From NCBI GenBank assembly GCA_023957475.1, contig JAMLHA010000009.1:1-64000 (forward strand): a stretch of 64,000 bases of DNA, written 5' to 3'. The notes beneath the pieces are model-generated. The model did not search any database and was not told the DNA's origin. It saw only the letters and a list, made by a program, of their open reading frames with translations. Below, piece by piece: positions 1-8,086 of the stretch (positions are counted from its first letter, which is position 1; each line of letters begins with the position of its first letter). Both the position numbers and the translations under genes were made by a program. Origin of the DNA: Crocinitomicaceae bacterium (GTDB taxonomy: Bacteria; Bacteroidota; Bacteroidia; Flavobacteriales_D; Crocinitomicaceae).

Positions 1-15
1 CCCCCCCCCCCCCCC
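1..15. repeat. Poly-C homopolymer tract at the window edge
   Basis: Fifteen consecutive C residues open the window, in a genome that is otherwise strongly AT-rich. The tract lies about 180 bp upstream of the first exported-protein operon and may continue beyond the window. It could be a slippage-prone tract or an artefact at a contig end; the sequence alone cannot decide. The rest of the leader (16-198) holds no gene and only a weak hairpin (ACCTC at 51-55, GAGGT at 68-72). Confidence 0.6.
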
Positions 16-198
16 AAACCCCTCCTCGATAACTTAACTACCTAATTGTCACCTCGAACACATGTGAGAGGTCTTGATTTTATCTGTTTAAATATTTTTA
101 TCGGACAATAGTGATTTTTATTTGAGACAAAATTTTATTTTTTGTCAATGCAACTAAATTTTGATTATTTTCGTCTTTGTTATAGAAACCAAAATACT

Positions 199-1512
199 AT
201 GAAAAGACTACGCAATAGACTACTGTTTTGCACTCTTATGGTGCATTTGCATTATTTTTCCTATGCTCAAATAATGACTTTAAACGGAAGTGTTTTCTAT
301 GTGAATGGTGGCACTGTTTTTTGCAATGGTGGTATTACCATTGAAAATGGATCAAGTTTGACCAATAATGGGTTGGTGGTAACCACTAAAAACTCTACTT
401 TTAACTCTCCTGGAAACTTTGAAATAGCTTCTTATTCTACGGTTTCTGGAAATGGAGGATATACAGTGGAACAAGATTGGATAAATGATGCTACATTTAA
501 TGGAGACAATGGAGAGGTGGTGTTAAATGGAAATTTGGAGCAATTCATAACCTCTAATAACGGAACGATTACTAACTTTAATCATTTACAATTAACAGGG
601 AATGGTACAGGCATTAATTGCCGAAAAACATTGGTTGGAGTTGATGCAACAACAAGTGCAAATGGTTATTTGGTGTTAAACAATAGAGAATTACACACCG
701 GAACAAATACATTTACAGTTAACAACGAAAACCCGATAGCTATATCAAATTCTATTGTATTGAATGATGAAGGATTTGTTAGCAGTTTGCCAAATGGATT
801 GTTGGTTCGCAAAACAAATCAACAAGCAGATTATATTTTTCCTGTGGGTTCAAGCGATGGAATAAGAAGATATCGACCGGTTGCTATTGAACCAAATGCA
901 GCAACAGCAACGGCTTATGCAGCAAGGTTTAACAACTATCAAGCTGATAATGATAACTTTAATATTGCGCAACACGATGAATCAATAGAATTTTCAAACA
1001 AATTATTTTATCATACGATTAAAAATTTATCTGGAAACGTTGCTGCAGATGTGAGTATTCATTACATCGCTCAAGATGATGAAGAATGGGATGGAATTGG
1101 GCATTGGTATGTCAATGATTCAAAATGGAAAGATGTTGTTGGTTCAACAGCAAGTGCCCAATCAAGTTTTAGCATTTTAACAAAATCTGCATGGAACTTT
1201 CCTTCTTCTGGAGATGCTTATATTTTAACAAAAACAGCTAATCCATTTAGTATTCCAAATGTGTTTACTCCCAATGAAGATGGAATTAATGACCTCTTTT
1301 TTATCACAGCTGTAAATTTAAAAGACTACAATCTTGTAATTGTGAACAGATGGGGAGAAATCGTTTTTAAATCAGATGACCCTAATCAAGGTTGGGACGG
1401 CACATCAGGTGGGAAAAAATGTACAGATGGTGTCTATTTCTATACTTTAAAGGCAAAACAAGGTGATAATGAAATCACCAAACAAGGAAATATAACTTTA
1501 GTTGGTAAATAA
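199..1512 (+). CDS. Exported protein with gliding-type (type B) T9SS C-terminal domain
   Basis: This is a 437-residue exported protein of unknown specific function. The chosen ATG gives a signal peptide ([10 protein letters not shown] then a hydrophobic stretch ending FSYAQ); an in-frame ATG at 142 would bury it. The middle is rich in N, G, T and S and suggests a repetitive beta-sheet surface domain. The last 85 residues match the gliding-motility C-terminal family that directs T9SS export: [12 protein letters not shown], then [15 protein letters not shown] and [10 protein letters not shown]. It leads a three-gene operon, with 7 nt to the collagen-like gene. Export by T9SS and display on or release from the outer membrane are inferred from this C-terminal domain; the ligand is unknown. 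Confidence 0.85.
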   Translation: MKRLRNRLLFCTLMVHLHYFSYAQIMTLNGSVFYVNGGTVFCNGGITIENGSSLTNNGLVVTTKNSTFNSPGNFEIASYSTVSGNGGYTVEQDWINDATFNGDNGEVVLNGNLEQFITSNNGTITNFNHLQLTGNGTGINCRKTLVGVDATTSANGYLVLNNRELHTGTNTFTVNNENPIAISNSIVLNDEGFVSSLPNGLLVRKTNQQADYIFPVGSSDGIRRYRPVAIEPNAATATAYAARFNNYQADNDNFNIAQHDESIEFSNKLFYHTIKNLSGNVAADVSIHYIAQDDEEWDGIGHWYVNDSKWKDVVGSTASAQSSFSILTKSAWNFPSSGDAYILTKTANPFSIPNVFTPNEDGINDLFFITAVNLKDYNLVIVNRWGEIVFKSDDPNQGWDGTSGGKKCTDGVYFYTLKAKQGDNEITKQGNITLVGK

Positions 1513-1519
1513 TGAATCT

Positions 1520-2422
1520 ATGAAAAAAGTAAAACTATTAATTGGAACAGTTTTGATTGGAATGACCTCATTGGTAGGGTTTTCACAAAACAATGTAGGC
1601 ATCGGAACAACAACTCCAAGTCCTGATGCAGCACTCGATATTCAATCCACAACACAAGGTTTGTTGGTTCCACGTATGACAACTGTTCAGCGAACAGCCA
1701 TAGCATCTCCAACCAATGGTTTATTGGTTTATGATACAAATGTTGGTTGTTTTTTCTTTTATGATGGCTCAGGAGCTATTTGGCAGAACTTATGTTCCGC
1801 AGGCCCTCAAGGCCCTGCCGGACCACAAGGCCCTGCCGGTCCACAAGGTCCCGCTGGGGCAACAGGCGCAACTGGTCCTCAAGGCCCGGCTGGAGCAACT
1901 GGTGCTACAGGAGCAACAGGTCCAGCAGGTCCAGCAGGAACAAACGGAACAAATGGAGCTACTGGCCCTCAAGGCCCTCAAGGAGCTGATGGAGTTGTTC
2001 AAAAATACCATGTTGTTGGTACTGCAGGGAGAACGAATGTTGCAAATAATACACATACTGTTCAACCAGGAATGTCACAAACATTTACATTAACGGCTAC
2101 AAAAACAGTAGTTGTGTGGGCCACAATTGGTGGAAGGACAACAACAACAACATCGGGTCAGTATGCAACTGTGGATATGATTGTATATGTTGATGGAAGT
2201 TTCTTACCTGTAGGAGGATGGAATAGATTTAATGTGGTTAATCCTTCCAATACCAATTCCTTTAACATAGGAACAATAAATACAATGTTTACACTCCCTG
2301 CTGGTACGCACACCATTGATTTGAGAACTTCAAGACTGAATGGTAATTCAAGTGTAGATATTGGCGGGAATGGATCGATAGACACAAACCCAGGGGAAAT
2401 GACAATTATGATTTTAAATTAA
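1520..2422 (+). CDS. Exported collagen-like repeat protein
   Basis: A 300-residue protein with a signal peptide ([10 protein letters not shown] to LVGFSQ). The ATG at 1520 is preferred over an upstream in-frame start at 1502 because it puts the signal peptide first. Residues about 25-90 carry the [17 protein letters not shown] and GLLVPRMTT signature common in Bacteroidota surface and fibre proteins. Residues 95-157 are 21 uninterrupted Gly-X-Y triplets ([12 protein letters not shown]), which predicts a trimeric collagen-like stalk. The last 140 residues look like a beta-sandwich head. No T9SS sorting domain is visible at the C terminus. The gene sits 7 nt after a type-B T9SS substrate, so the two may form one surface structure; that is inference. 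Confidence 0.85.
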   Translation: MKKVKLLIGTVLIGMTSLVGFSQNNVGIGTTTPSPDAALDIQSTTQGLLVPRMTTVQRTAIASPTNGLLVYDTNVGCFFFYDGSGAIWQNLCSAGPQGPAGPQGPAGPQGPAGATGATGPQGPAGATGATGATGPAGPAGTNGTNGATGPQGPQGADGVVQKYHVVGTAGRTNVANNTHTVQPGMSQTFTLTATKTVVVWATIGGRTTTTTSGQYATVDMIVYVDGSFLPVGGWNRFNVVNPSNTNSFNIGTINTMFTLPAGTHTIDLRTSRLNGNSSVDIGGNGSIDTNPGEMTIMILN

Positions 2423-2428
2423 TCAATC

Positions 2429-2677
2429 ATGAAAACAAGTTTTACAATCATTTTTATTTGTTGTTTGTCTCATTTTTCATATTGCCAAGTGCAATCTTCT
2501 TCTAAAACACCTGTTTTGGAGAATGAAAACAAGACACAGCAAAATGTTGTTAACGAGAATACTGAAACAATAGTGTCTTCTCATAAAAATGCAAAGATTG
2601 AAACAAAAGTTATAGAAAGTAGAGAACAAAAAGTTTCATCTAAAGAAGAACAATCTCAATCAACAAAGAAAAGATAA
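2429..2677 (+). CDS. Small exported polar protein, unknown function
   Basis: An 82-residue protein with a clear signal peptide (MKTSFTIIFICCLSHFSYCQ). The mature part of about 62 residues is almost entirely E, K, N, Q, S and T with no hydrophobic core, so it is probably disordered. It starts 6 nt after the collagen-like gene and is the last gene of the operon. I do not recognise a family. Its placement suggests a role beside the two surface proteins upstream, but nothing in its sequence shows what that would be. Confidence 0.65.
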   Translation: MKTSFTIIFICCLSHFSYCQVQSSSKTPVLENENKTQQNVVNENTETIVSSHKNAKIETKVIESREQKVSSKEEQSQSTKKR

Positions 2678-2711
2678 TCAATTGTCCTGTTTATTGATAA
2701 AATGAGCAGGA

Positions 2712-4814
2712 CTATTCCAGTCCTACATTCCACGTTGAATCAAGGATTAATTTTCCAGATTTTTGTTCATTCGTACCTGGCACTATAAATCCTTTTATTT
2801 GTCCAGTTTTGCCTTTGGTGATTAGTTGAATTAATTGGGTTTCTGTTAACTTTTTACCCATTAATTCAAAAGGAATTTTAAATCCACATGATTTGAAGTT
2901 ACTACAACCAACAGCTGTTTTTCCTTTCATTAATTTTGCTGTTTTGCATTTTGGACAATCCAGCGATTCAATCGAGATTTTTTCGACAACTTTTCGCTCT
3001 TTTTTCTCAGGTTTTTTTTCTTCGGTTGAGGTTGGAATGACAAAATTGTGCGAATAGGTATTAAAAATCACTTCATCGGTCAATTCACGCACCATTTGAT
3101 ACAATTCTTGCTTAAATACATCCAATTGGTATTCGCCTTTTTCGATTAAACGCAATTTTTTCTCCCACAAACCAGTCAATTCAGCACTTTTTAAAAGCTC
3201 GTTTTGTATGGTATCAATGAGAGCAATACCTGTTGGCGTTGCAACAATGTTTTTTTTCTTTTTTTCAATATATTTTCTTCTAAAAAGTGTTTCAATGATA
3301 TTGGCACGAGTTGATGGACGACCAATTCCGTTGTCTTTCATCAATTCACGCATTTCTTCATCTTCTACTTGTTTGCCTGCTGTTTCCATTGCTCGAAGCA
3401 AAGTTGCTTCTGTATAATATTTGGGTGGCGTTGTCTTCCCTTGGTGAATAAACGGTTCGTGTGGACCTTTTTCTCCTTCGGTAAACTCAGGCATGATTTT
3501 ATCTTCTTCGCTTTCTTTTTTGGATGTTAAATCCGTATAAACTTCTCGCCAACCTTGTTCAATGATTTGTTTACCAGTTGCTTTGAATTCAAGCGTTTCA
3601 ACTTTGCCTAAAACAACCGTGTTGGAAACTTTACATTCAGGATAAAAAACGGCAATAAACCTACGAGCAACCAAATCATAAATTTTTTGCTCGTCTGGTG
3701 AAATACCAGAAGGAACAACTCCTGTTGGGATAATGGCGTGGTGATCGGTAACTTTTTTGTCGTCGAATACTGTTTTTGTTTTTGGAATCGGTTGTGAAAG
3801 CAATTTTTCGGTAAAACGAGAATAGTACTTCATTTGGTTCAAGATTCCTGCAACCTTTGGGTGTAAATCCTCTGACAAATAAGTGGTATCTACACGAGGA
3901 TATGTTACTATTTTCTTTTCGTACAAACTTTGAATGAGCCGCAATGTTTCGTCAGCAGAATAGGCGTACTTTTTATTGGCCTCTACTTGCAAAGAAGTTA
4001 AGTCGTACAAACGAGGGTTTCCTTCTTTTCCTTCCTTTTGCTCAAAAGATGTTATTTCAAACTCTTTGTCTTTGAGAAATTCCAACCCTTTTTCGGCCTT
4101 CTCAGCTGTTTTTAAACGTTCTATTTGACAAAGAAATTCAGTATCACGGTACTTGGTTTTTAGTTCCCAATAATCCTCGCCCTTAAACGCATCAATTTCT
4201 TTTTGCCGTTGCACAATTAATGCAAGGGTAGGTGTTTGTACACGTCCAATGGAAAGCGTAGATTGTTTGCGACCAAATTTTACGGTAAATAAACGTGTTG
4301 CGTTGATGCCCAACATCCAATCGCCAATTGCTCGGGCACTTCCGGCAGCATATAGATTGTCGTATTGTTTGGATTCGCGCAATTTTTCAAAACCTTCACG
4401 AATAGCTTCTTCCGTTAATGAAGAAATCCATAAGCGTTTGATAGGTGCTTTGCATTTGGCTTTGAGCAATACCCAACGTTGAATCAACTCTCCCTCTTGT
4501 CCGGCATCCCCGCAGTTGATGACTTCATCGCATTGTGCCACTAAGTTTTCAATTGTCGAAAATTGTTTTTGAACGCCGGTATCATTGATGACTTTGATGC
4601 CAAAATTTGGTGGAATGATGGGCAAATCTTCTAAACGCCAATATTTCCACGATTCTTTATAATCATGAGGTTCTTTGAGCGTACACAAGTGACCAAATGT
4701 CCAAGTTACTTGGTACCCATTTCCTTCATAATAACCGTCTTTTCTTACTTTTGCACCAATTATTTCGGCAATATCTTTTGCAACAGAAGGTTTTTCGGCT
4801 ATACAAAGTTTCAT
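2712..4814 (-). CDS. topB: DNA topoisomerase III (type IA)
   Basis: A 700-residue type IA topoisomerase, which cuts and passes single DNA strands and acts in decatenation and recombination intermediates. The TOPRIM domain spans about residues 1-135 (start MKLCIAEKPS; acidic motif DAGQEGEL at 103-110). The active-site tyrosine is Y305 in the motif TYPRVD. GIGRPSTRA, a further conserved type IA motif, lies around residue 495. Near residue 617 a zinc-ribbon motif begins (CPKC, followed by two more Cys), smaller than the multi-finger tails of topoisomerase I. It follows the biotin carrier gene on the same strand, 23 nt away, and may be co-transcribed with it, although no functional link is known. 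Confidence 0.93.
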   Translation of the reverse strand: MKLCIAEKPSVAKDIAEIIGAKVRKDGYYEGNGYQVTWTFGHLCTLKEPHDYKESWKYWRLEDLPIIPPNFGIKVINDTGVQKQFSTIENLVAQCDEVINCGDAGQEGELIQRWVLLKAKCKAPIKRLWISSLTEEAIREGFEKLRESKQYDNLYAAGSARAIGDWMLGINATRLFTVKFGRKQSTLSIGRVQTPTLALIVQRQKEIDAFKGEDYWELKTKYRDTEFLCQIERLKTAEKAEKGLEFLKDKEFEITSFEQKEGKEGNPRLYDLTSLQVEANKKYAYSADETLRLIQSLYEKKIVTYPRVDTTYLSEDLHPKVAGILNQMKYYSRFTEKLLSQPIPKTKTVFDDKKVTDHHAIIPTGVVPSGISPDEQKIYDLVARRFIAVFYPECKVSNTVVLGKVETLEFKATGKQIIEQGWREVYTDLTSKKESEEDKIMPEFTEGEKGPHEPFIHQGKTTPPKYYTEATLLRAMETAGKQVEDEEMRELMKDNGIGRPSTRANIIETLFRRKYIEKKKKNIVATPTGIALIDTIQNELLKSAELTGLWEKKLRLIEKGEYQLDVFKQELYQMVRELTDEVIFNTYSHNFVIPTSTEEKKPEKKERKVVEKISIESLDCPKCKTAKLMKGKTAVGCSNFKSCGFKIPFELMGKKLTETQLIQLITKGKTGQIKGFIVPGTNEQKSGKLILDSTWNVGLE

Positions 4815-4837
4815 TGATAGTTACTATGATTTGCTAA

Positions 4838-5305
4838 TTATTCGAATTCGATAATGACTTGTCCTTTTTCTACTACTTGTTCTGGTTTTGCAAATATTTC
4901 TTTTACAACACCTGTTCCTTCAGCTTTTAAAACATTTTCCATTTTCATGGCTTCAAGAGAAAGAATTTCGTCGCCAACATTGACTTCTTGACCAACAGAA
5001 ACGGCAATGCTAACAATACGACCAGGCATTGGAGCTTGTAACTCTTTCAGTTTTTTCACTTTTGGAACATCCATTCCCAATGATGAAATCAATTCATCAA
5101 GAGGACCTTTTTTGCTAACAGAAAATTCACGGTGATTGATTTTTAAACGCAACAAATTATTTTCTGTGTTTTCTTCCAATACTTCACCAAAAAAAGTATT
5201 TCCGTTATAGGTTATTGAAAAGAAAGTATCATCGTCCCACTTTACAACTGCGCCTTCACTTGCAATTGTCTCTTGTCCATCAAAGTTCCATTTTACGTGA
5301 TTCAT
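4838..5305 (-). CDS. Biotin carboxyl carrier protein subunit (biotin/lipoyl attachment)
   Basis: A 155-residue carrier protein. The C-terminal 75 residues form a biotinyl domain with the biotin-accepting lysine in AMKM, preceded by APMPGRIV. The N-terminal half resembles the short extension of Bacteroidota acyl-CoA carboxylase carrier subunits, which move carboxybiotin from a biotin carboxylase to a carboxyltransferase. The ATG at 5305 (MNHVKWNFDG) is preferred to the longer reading from 5365, whose extra 20 residues look like non-coding sequence. No carboxylase or transferase gene is present nearby; downstream is topB and upstream is a palindromic repeat. The partner enzyme (acetyl- or propionyl-CoA carboxylase) is therefore not identifiable here. 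Confidence 0.88.
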   Translation of the reverse strand: MNHVKWNFDGQETIASEGAVVKWDDDTFFSITYNGNTFFGEVLEENTENNLLRLKINHREFSVSKKGPLDELISSLGMDVPKVKKLKELQAPMPGRIVSIAVSVGQEVNVGDEILSLEAMKMENVLKAEGTGVVKEIFAKPEQVVEKGQVIIEFE

Positions 5306-5472
5306 CTGTGCTCTAATTTTTTTCAAAGATATTAAAAGTTGAATCGAATTGCAATTTCGACACAATGATATTTAAATATCTTTCATAGCATCCTAAAGTT
5401 TTTTCTGATTTTAAAGATATTCTTTTGTTATTTAATGAATGTTTCAATTGGAAAACTAATTTTCATATAGGA

Positions 5473-5673
5473 GGATTTCTCTCTTCATTTCGGCTCTGCC
5501 CAATGGAACCGTTCGAAATGACAAGTTAAATTTGAAATATAAGATAATGAAGCTGGCTTTGCCAGCTCCATTATCACCTAATATATAACGGTTTGCCAGT
5601 CATTTCGAACAAAGTGAGAAATCCTAGGCATTTCCTTTTTGTGTTTCATTTTAAAAAGTTTCGGATAGTTGTG
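5473..5673. repeat. Palindromic intergenic element, family A, copy 1
   Basis: The 5306-5718 gap between divergent genes has no coding sequence but holds this element. An outer inverted repeat starts with GGATTTCTC at 5473 and ends with GAGAAATCC at 5624; a second pair (GTTCGAAATGAC, GTCATTTCGAAC) extends it. The centre has a second hairpin built on AGCTGGC and GCCAGCT. A tail, TTTTAAAAAGTTTCGGATAG, follows and is identical in copy 2 at 16179-16356. No transposase gene is present. It looks like a small non-autonomous (MITE- or REP-like) element. Confidence 0.8.
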
Positions 5674-5718
5674 AATATCTTTATATTTTTATGCGTTCAA
5701 TAGCGTTATTAACTTCGG

Positions 5719-6843
5719 ATGAAAAAGCCAAAAGTAATTGTTTCTGTCATCAATGATTTATACACCGATCAACGGGTTGATAAAGTGTGTAATTTTTTGG
5801 TGGATCAAGGATACGATGTGCTTTTGGTTGGTCGCCAACTTAAAAAAAGTCTTCCACTTCCACCAAGAAGGTACAAAACGCACCGCATGAAACTGTTTTT
5901 TGAAAAAGGAGCGTTGTTTTATGCAACCTACAACATCCGTCTTTTTTTATTTTTAATATTTCGTAGAGCAACAATTCTTTTATCCAACGATTTAGATACG
6001 CTGTTGGCAAATTATTTAGCACATCGGTTGAAATTCAATACACGACTGGTTTACGATTCTCACGAGTTCTTCACAGAAGTGCCTGAATTACAAGGTCGGT
6101 ATGCAAAAAAAGTTTGGGAAAACATTGAAGGATGGATCTTTCCAAAACTAACAACGATTTATACGGTTAATGCTTCCATTGCAGATTTGTATCAAAAAAA
6201 ATACAACAAAGAGTTACGCATTGTTCGCAATGTTTCTCCACTTTGGAGCGCCACCAATCTTTTGAGCAAAGAAGAATTGAATTTGCCTGAAGATAAACCC
6301 ATTATCATCCTTCAAGGAGCAGGAATAAACGTTGACAGAGGGGCAGAAGAGGCCATTGAGGCAATGAATTGGGTAGAAAATGCCTATTTGATTATTGTTG
6401 GCGATGGAGATGTTGTGTCTCAATTAAAAGAATACGTGAAACAATCCAATCTTTCCCCAAAAGTGTTGTTCTATGGTAAACAACCATATTTGAAAATGAT
6501 GAATTATACTTTTTATGCATCTATTGGTTTAACCTTAGACAAAGACACCAATATCAATTACCGGTATTCGTTGCCCAACAAAGTTTTTGATTACATTCAC
6601 ACCAATACAGCCATTGTTTGCACTCCGTTGGTTGAGGTAAAACGAATTATTGAATCGCATGAAGTGGGTGTTGTTTTGGAAAAATTAACGCCCCAAAACT
6701 TAGCAGACACGTTAAACTCGCTATTGGAAAACGCCGAAAAATTAAAGCAGTTACAACACAATTGCGATCAAGCAAAACAAGTGTTAAATTGGCAGCAAGA
6801 ATCGGAAGTATTAAAACAAATTTACCCTAAAATTGAGCAATAA
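5719..6843 (+). CDS. Glycosyltransferase, GT4-like
   Basis: A 374-residue GT-B fold glycosyltransferase that probably transfers a sugar from a nucleotide-sugar donor in surface glycan synthesis. The N-terminal acceptor half starts VIVSVINDLYTDQRVDK. The C-terminal donor half has IILQGAGINVDRGAEEAIEA, then LIIVGDGDVV, and a final region NKVFDYIHTNTAIVCTPL that corresponds to the donor-binding part of the family. No membrane segment or signal peptide is evident. It overlaps the next glycosyltransferase by 11 nt, so the two are probably translated together. Donor and acceptor sugars cannot be read from the sequence. Confidence 0.85.
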   Translation: MKKPKVIVSVINDLYTDQRVDKVCNFLVDQGYDVLLVGRQLKKSLPLPPRRYKTHRMKLFFEKGALFYATYNIRLFLFLIFRRATILLSNDLDTLLANYLAHRLKFNTRLVYDSHEFFTEVPELQGRYAKKVWENIEGWIFPKLTTIYTVNASIADLYQKKYNKELRIVRNVSPLWSATNLLSKEELNLPEDKPIIILQGAGINVDRGAEEAIEAMNWVENAYLIIVGDGDVVSQLKEYVKQSNLSPKVLFYGKQPYLKMMNYTFYASIGLTLDKDTNINYRYSLPNKVFDYIHTNTAIVCTPLVEVKRIIESHEVGVVLEKLTPQNLADTLNSLLENAEKLKQLQHNCDQAKQVLNWQQESEVLKQIYPKIEQ

Positions 6844-7963
6844 AACGATACATATTATCTCTTTGGATGTTCCTTTTCCGCCAGATTATGGCGCAATGAT
6901 TGATACATTTTATCGGATTAAAATTTTGCATGAATTGGGTTATTCCATTATTTTTCATTGTTTTACCTATGGTAGAGGAAAGCCAGAAGAACTTAAAAAA
7001 TACTGCAAAGAAGTGTATTATTACGATCGAAAAAAGCGGTTGATTGACTTTTTTGCACTACGTCCATTTATTGTTCAAACAAGAAGATCAAAATTATTGC
7101 TTAGCCGTCTTTTAAAAGATGATTACCCTATTTTTATAGAAGGTGTTCATTGTTGCTGGTTTTTGGAACAACCGGCTATTCAAAAGCGATTAACGATTGT
7201 GAGAGCGCACAATATTGAAGCTGAATATTACGATGAAATGAAAAAGAACGCTTCGGGTTTAAAGCGTATCTTTTTTTGGGCGGAAGCAAAAAAGCTGGCT
7301 CTTTATGAAAATCCGATTATATCAAAAGCAACAGTTGTTTTAACGGTTAAAGCAAATGAAAATGATTTCTTTCAAAAATACAATGCCAATACGTTATTGA
7401 TGCCTTCGTCTATACCTGAAATTCATTTTGAAGGAGTTGGCACGTTGAAAGATTATTGCTTGTTTCACGGTAATTTATCTGTTTCAGAAAACGATTTGTC
7501 AGCTAAATGGTTGATAGAACAAGTTGTTCCTTCTTTAGGTGGTATTCCTTTTGTTGTTGCAGGAAAAAATCCTTCACCATCCTTGATAAAATTGTGTCAA
7601 GAAAACAAGGTGCAATTAATTGCCAATCCCGATCAAGAGGCAATGCAACAATTGATAGCAGAAGCCAAAATACATGTATTGATTTCAACAAATAGTGCTG
7701 GATTAAAGCTTAAATTGTTTGCTGTTTTACAAACATTGGGTACTATTATCGTTAATTCAAACATGATAAAAGGCAATGGATTGGATAAATATTGTAAGGT
7801 TGCAAACACCTCTAAAGAGTTTGTTCAATTGATATCGGAAGAATTTAAAAAAGATGTTCCTCTCGAAGAAAGACTCGCAAGAATAGAAGCTTTTAAACAA
7901 GAAACTGACACAAAAAAGCTCATCACAGAAACATTCGATAAAATTTTTTCTACTGAAAATTAA
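6833..7963 (+). CDS. Glycosyltransferase family protein
   Basis: A 376-residue protein with GT-B type organisation: a first Rossmann half (TIHIISLDVPFPPDYGAMID) and a second half with LFHGNLSVSEN, FVVAGKNPSPSL and a late segment AEAKIHVLISTNSAGLKLKL that matches the donor-binding region of group 1 transferases. The start codon is TTG at 6833, inside the end of the upstream gene; no ATG lies between it and the first beta strand. It is shorter in recognisable motifs than its neighbour, so donor specificity is open. Probably a surface-glycan enzyme working with the upstream transferase. Confidence 0.78.
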   Translation: MSNKTIHIISLDVPFPPDYGAMIDTFYRIKILHELGYSIIFHCFTYGRGKPEELKKYCKEVYYYDRKKRLIDFFALRPFIVQTRRSKLLLSRLLKDDYPIFIEGVHCCWFLEQPAIQKRLTIVRAHNIEAEYYDEMKKNASGLKRIFFWAEAKKLALYENPIISKATVVLTVKANENDFFQKYNANTLLMPSSIPEIHFEGVGTLKDYCLFHGNLSVSENDLSAKWLIEQVVPSLGGIPFVVAGKNPSPSLIKLCQENKVQLIANPDQEAMQQLIAEAKIHVLISTNSAGLKLKLFAVLQTLGTIIVNSNMIKGNGLDKYCKVANTSKEFVQLISEEFKKDVPLEERLARIEAFKQETDTKKLITETFDKIFSTEN

Positions 7964-8026
7964 TTTTGCTAAACAAGTTTACTATATGATTTAGTACTAA
8001 TTGCACAAAAAAATAAATAAAAAAAT

Positions 8027-8059
8027 ACTAAATCGTTTTACTAAATCGTTTTAGTTTTG
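8027..8059 (+). promoter_or_regulatory. Tandem 13-bp repeat next to a -7 element
   Basis: ACTAAATCGTTTT occurs twice head to tail, at 8027-8039 and 8040-8052. The second copy runs into TAGTTTTG (8052-8059), a match to the Bacteroidota -7 consensus TAnnTTTG, 27 nt before the ATG of the lectin-like gene. An inverted copy of its core (GATTTAGT) lies at 7988-7995. No clear TTG -33 element is seen, so a bound activator or repressor is plausible but inferred. Confidence 0.5.
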
Positions 8060-8086
8060 TGTGTTTGCAGAAATCATTTAATTTAA

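Noticed and set aside
1716-2093. Long overlapping reading frames in the collagen-like repeat region (both strands)
   Set aside because: They arise from the repetitive GGN-CCN codons of the Gly-X-Y region; none has a plausible start, signal or domain, and the true frame is clear from the signal peptide and Gly-X-Y pattern.
2684-2712. GTCCTG/CAGGAC hairpin between the small exported gene and topB
   Set aside because: The loop is 17 nt, there is no T run and the right arm lies in the topB stop codon, so a terminator is not supported.
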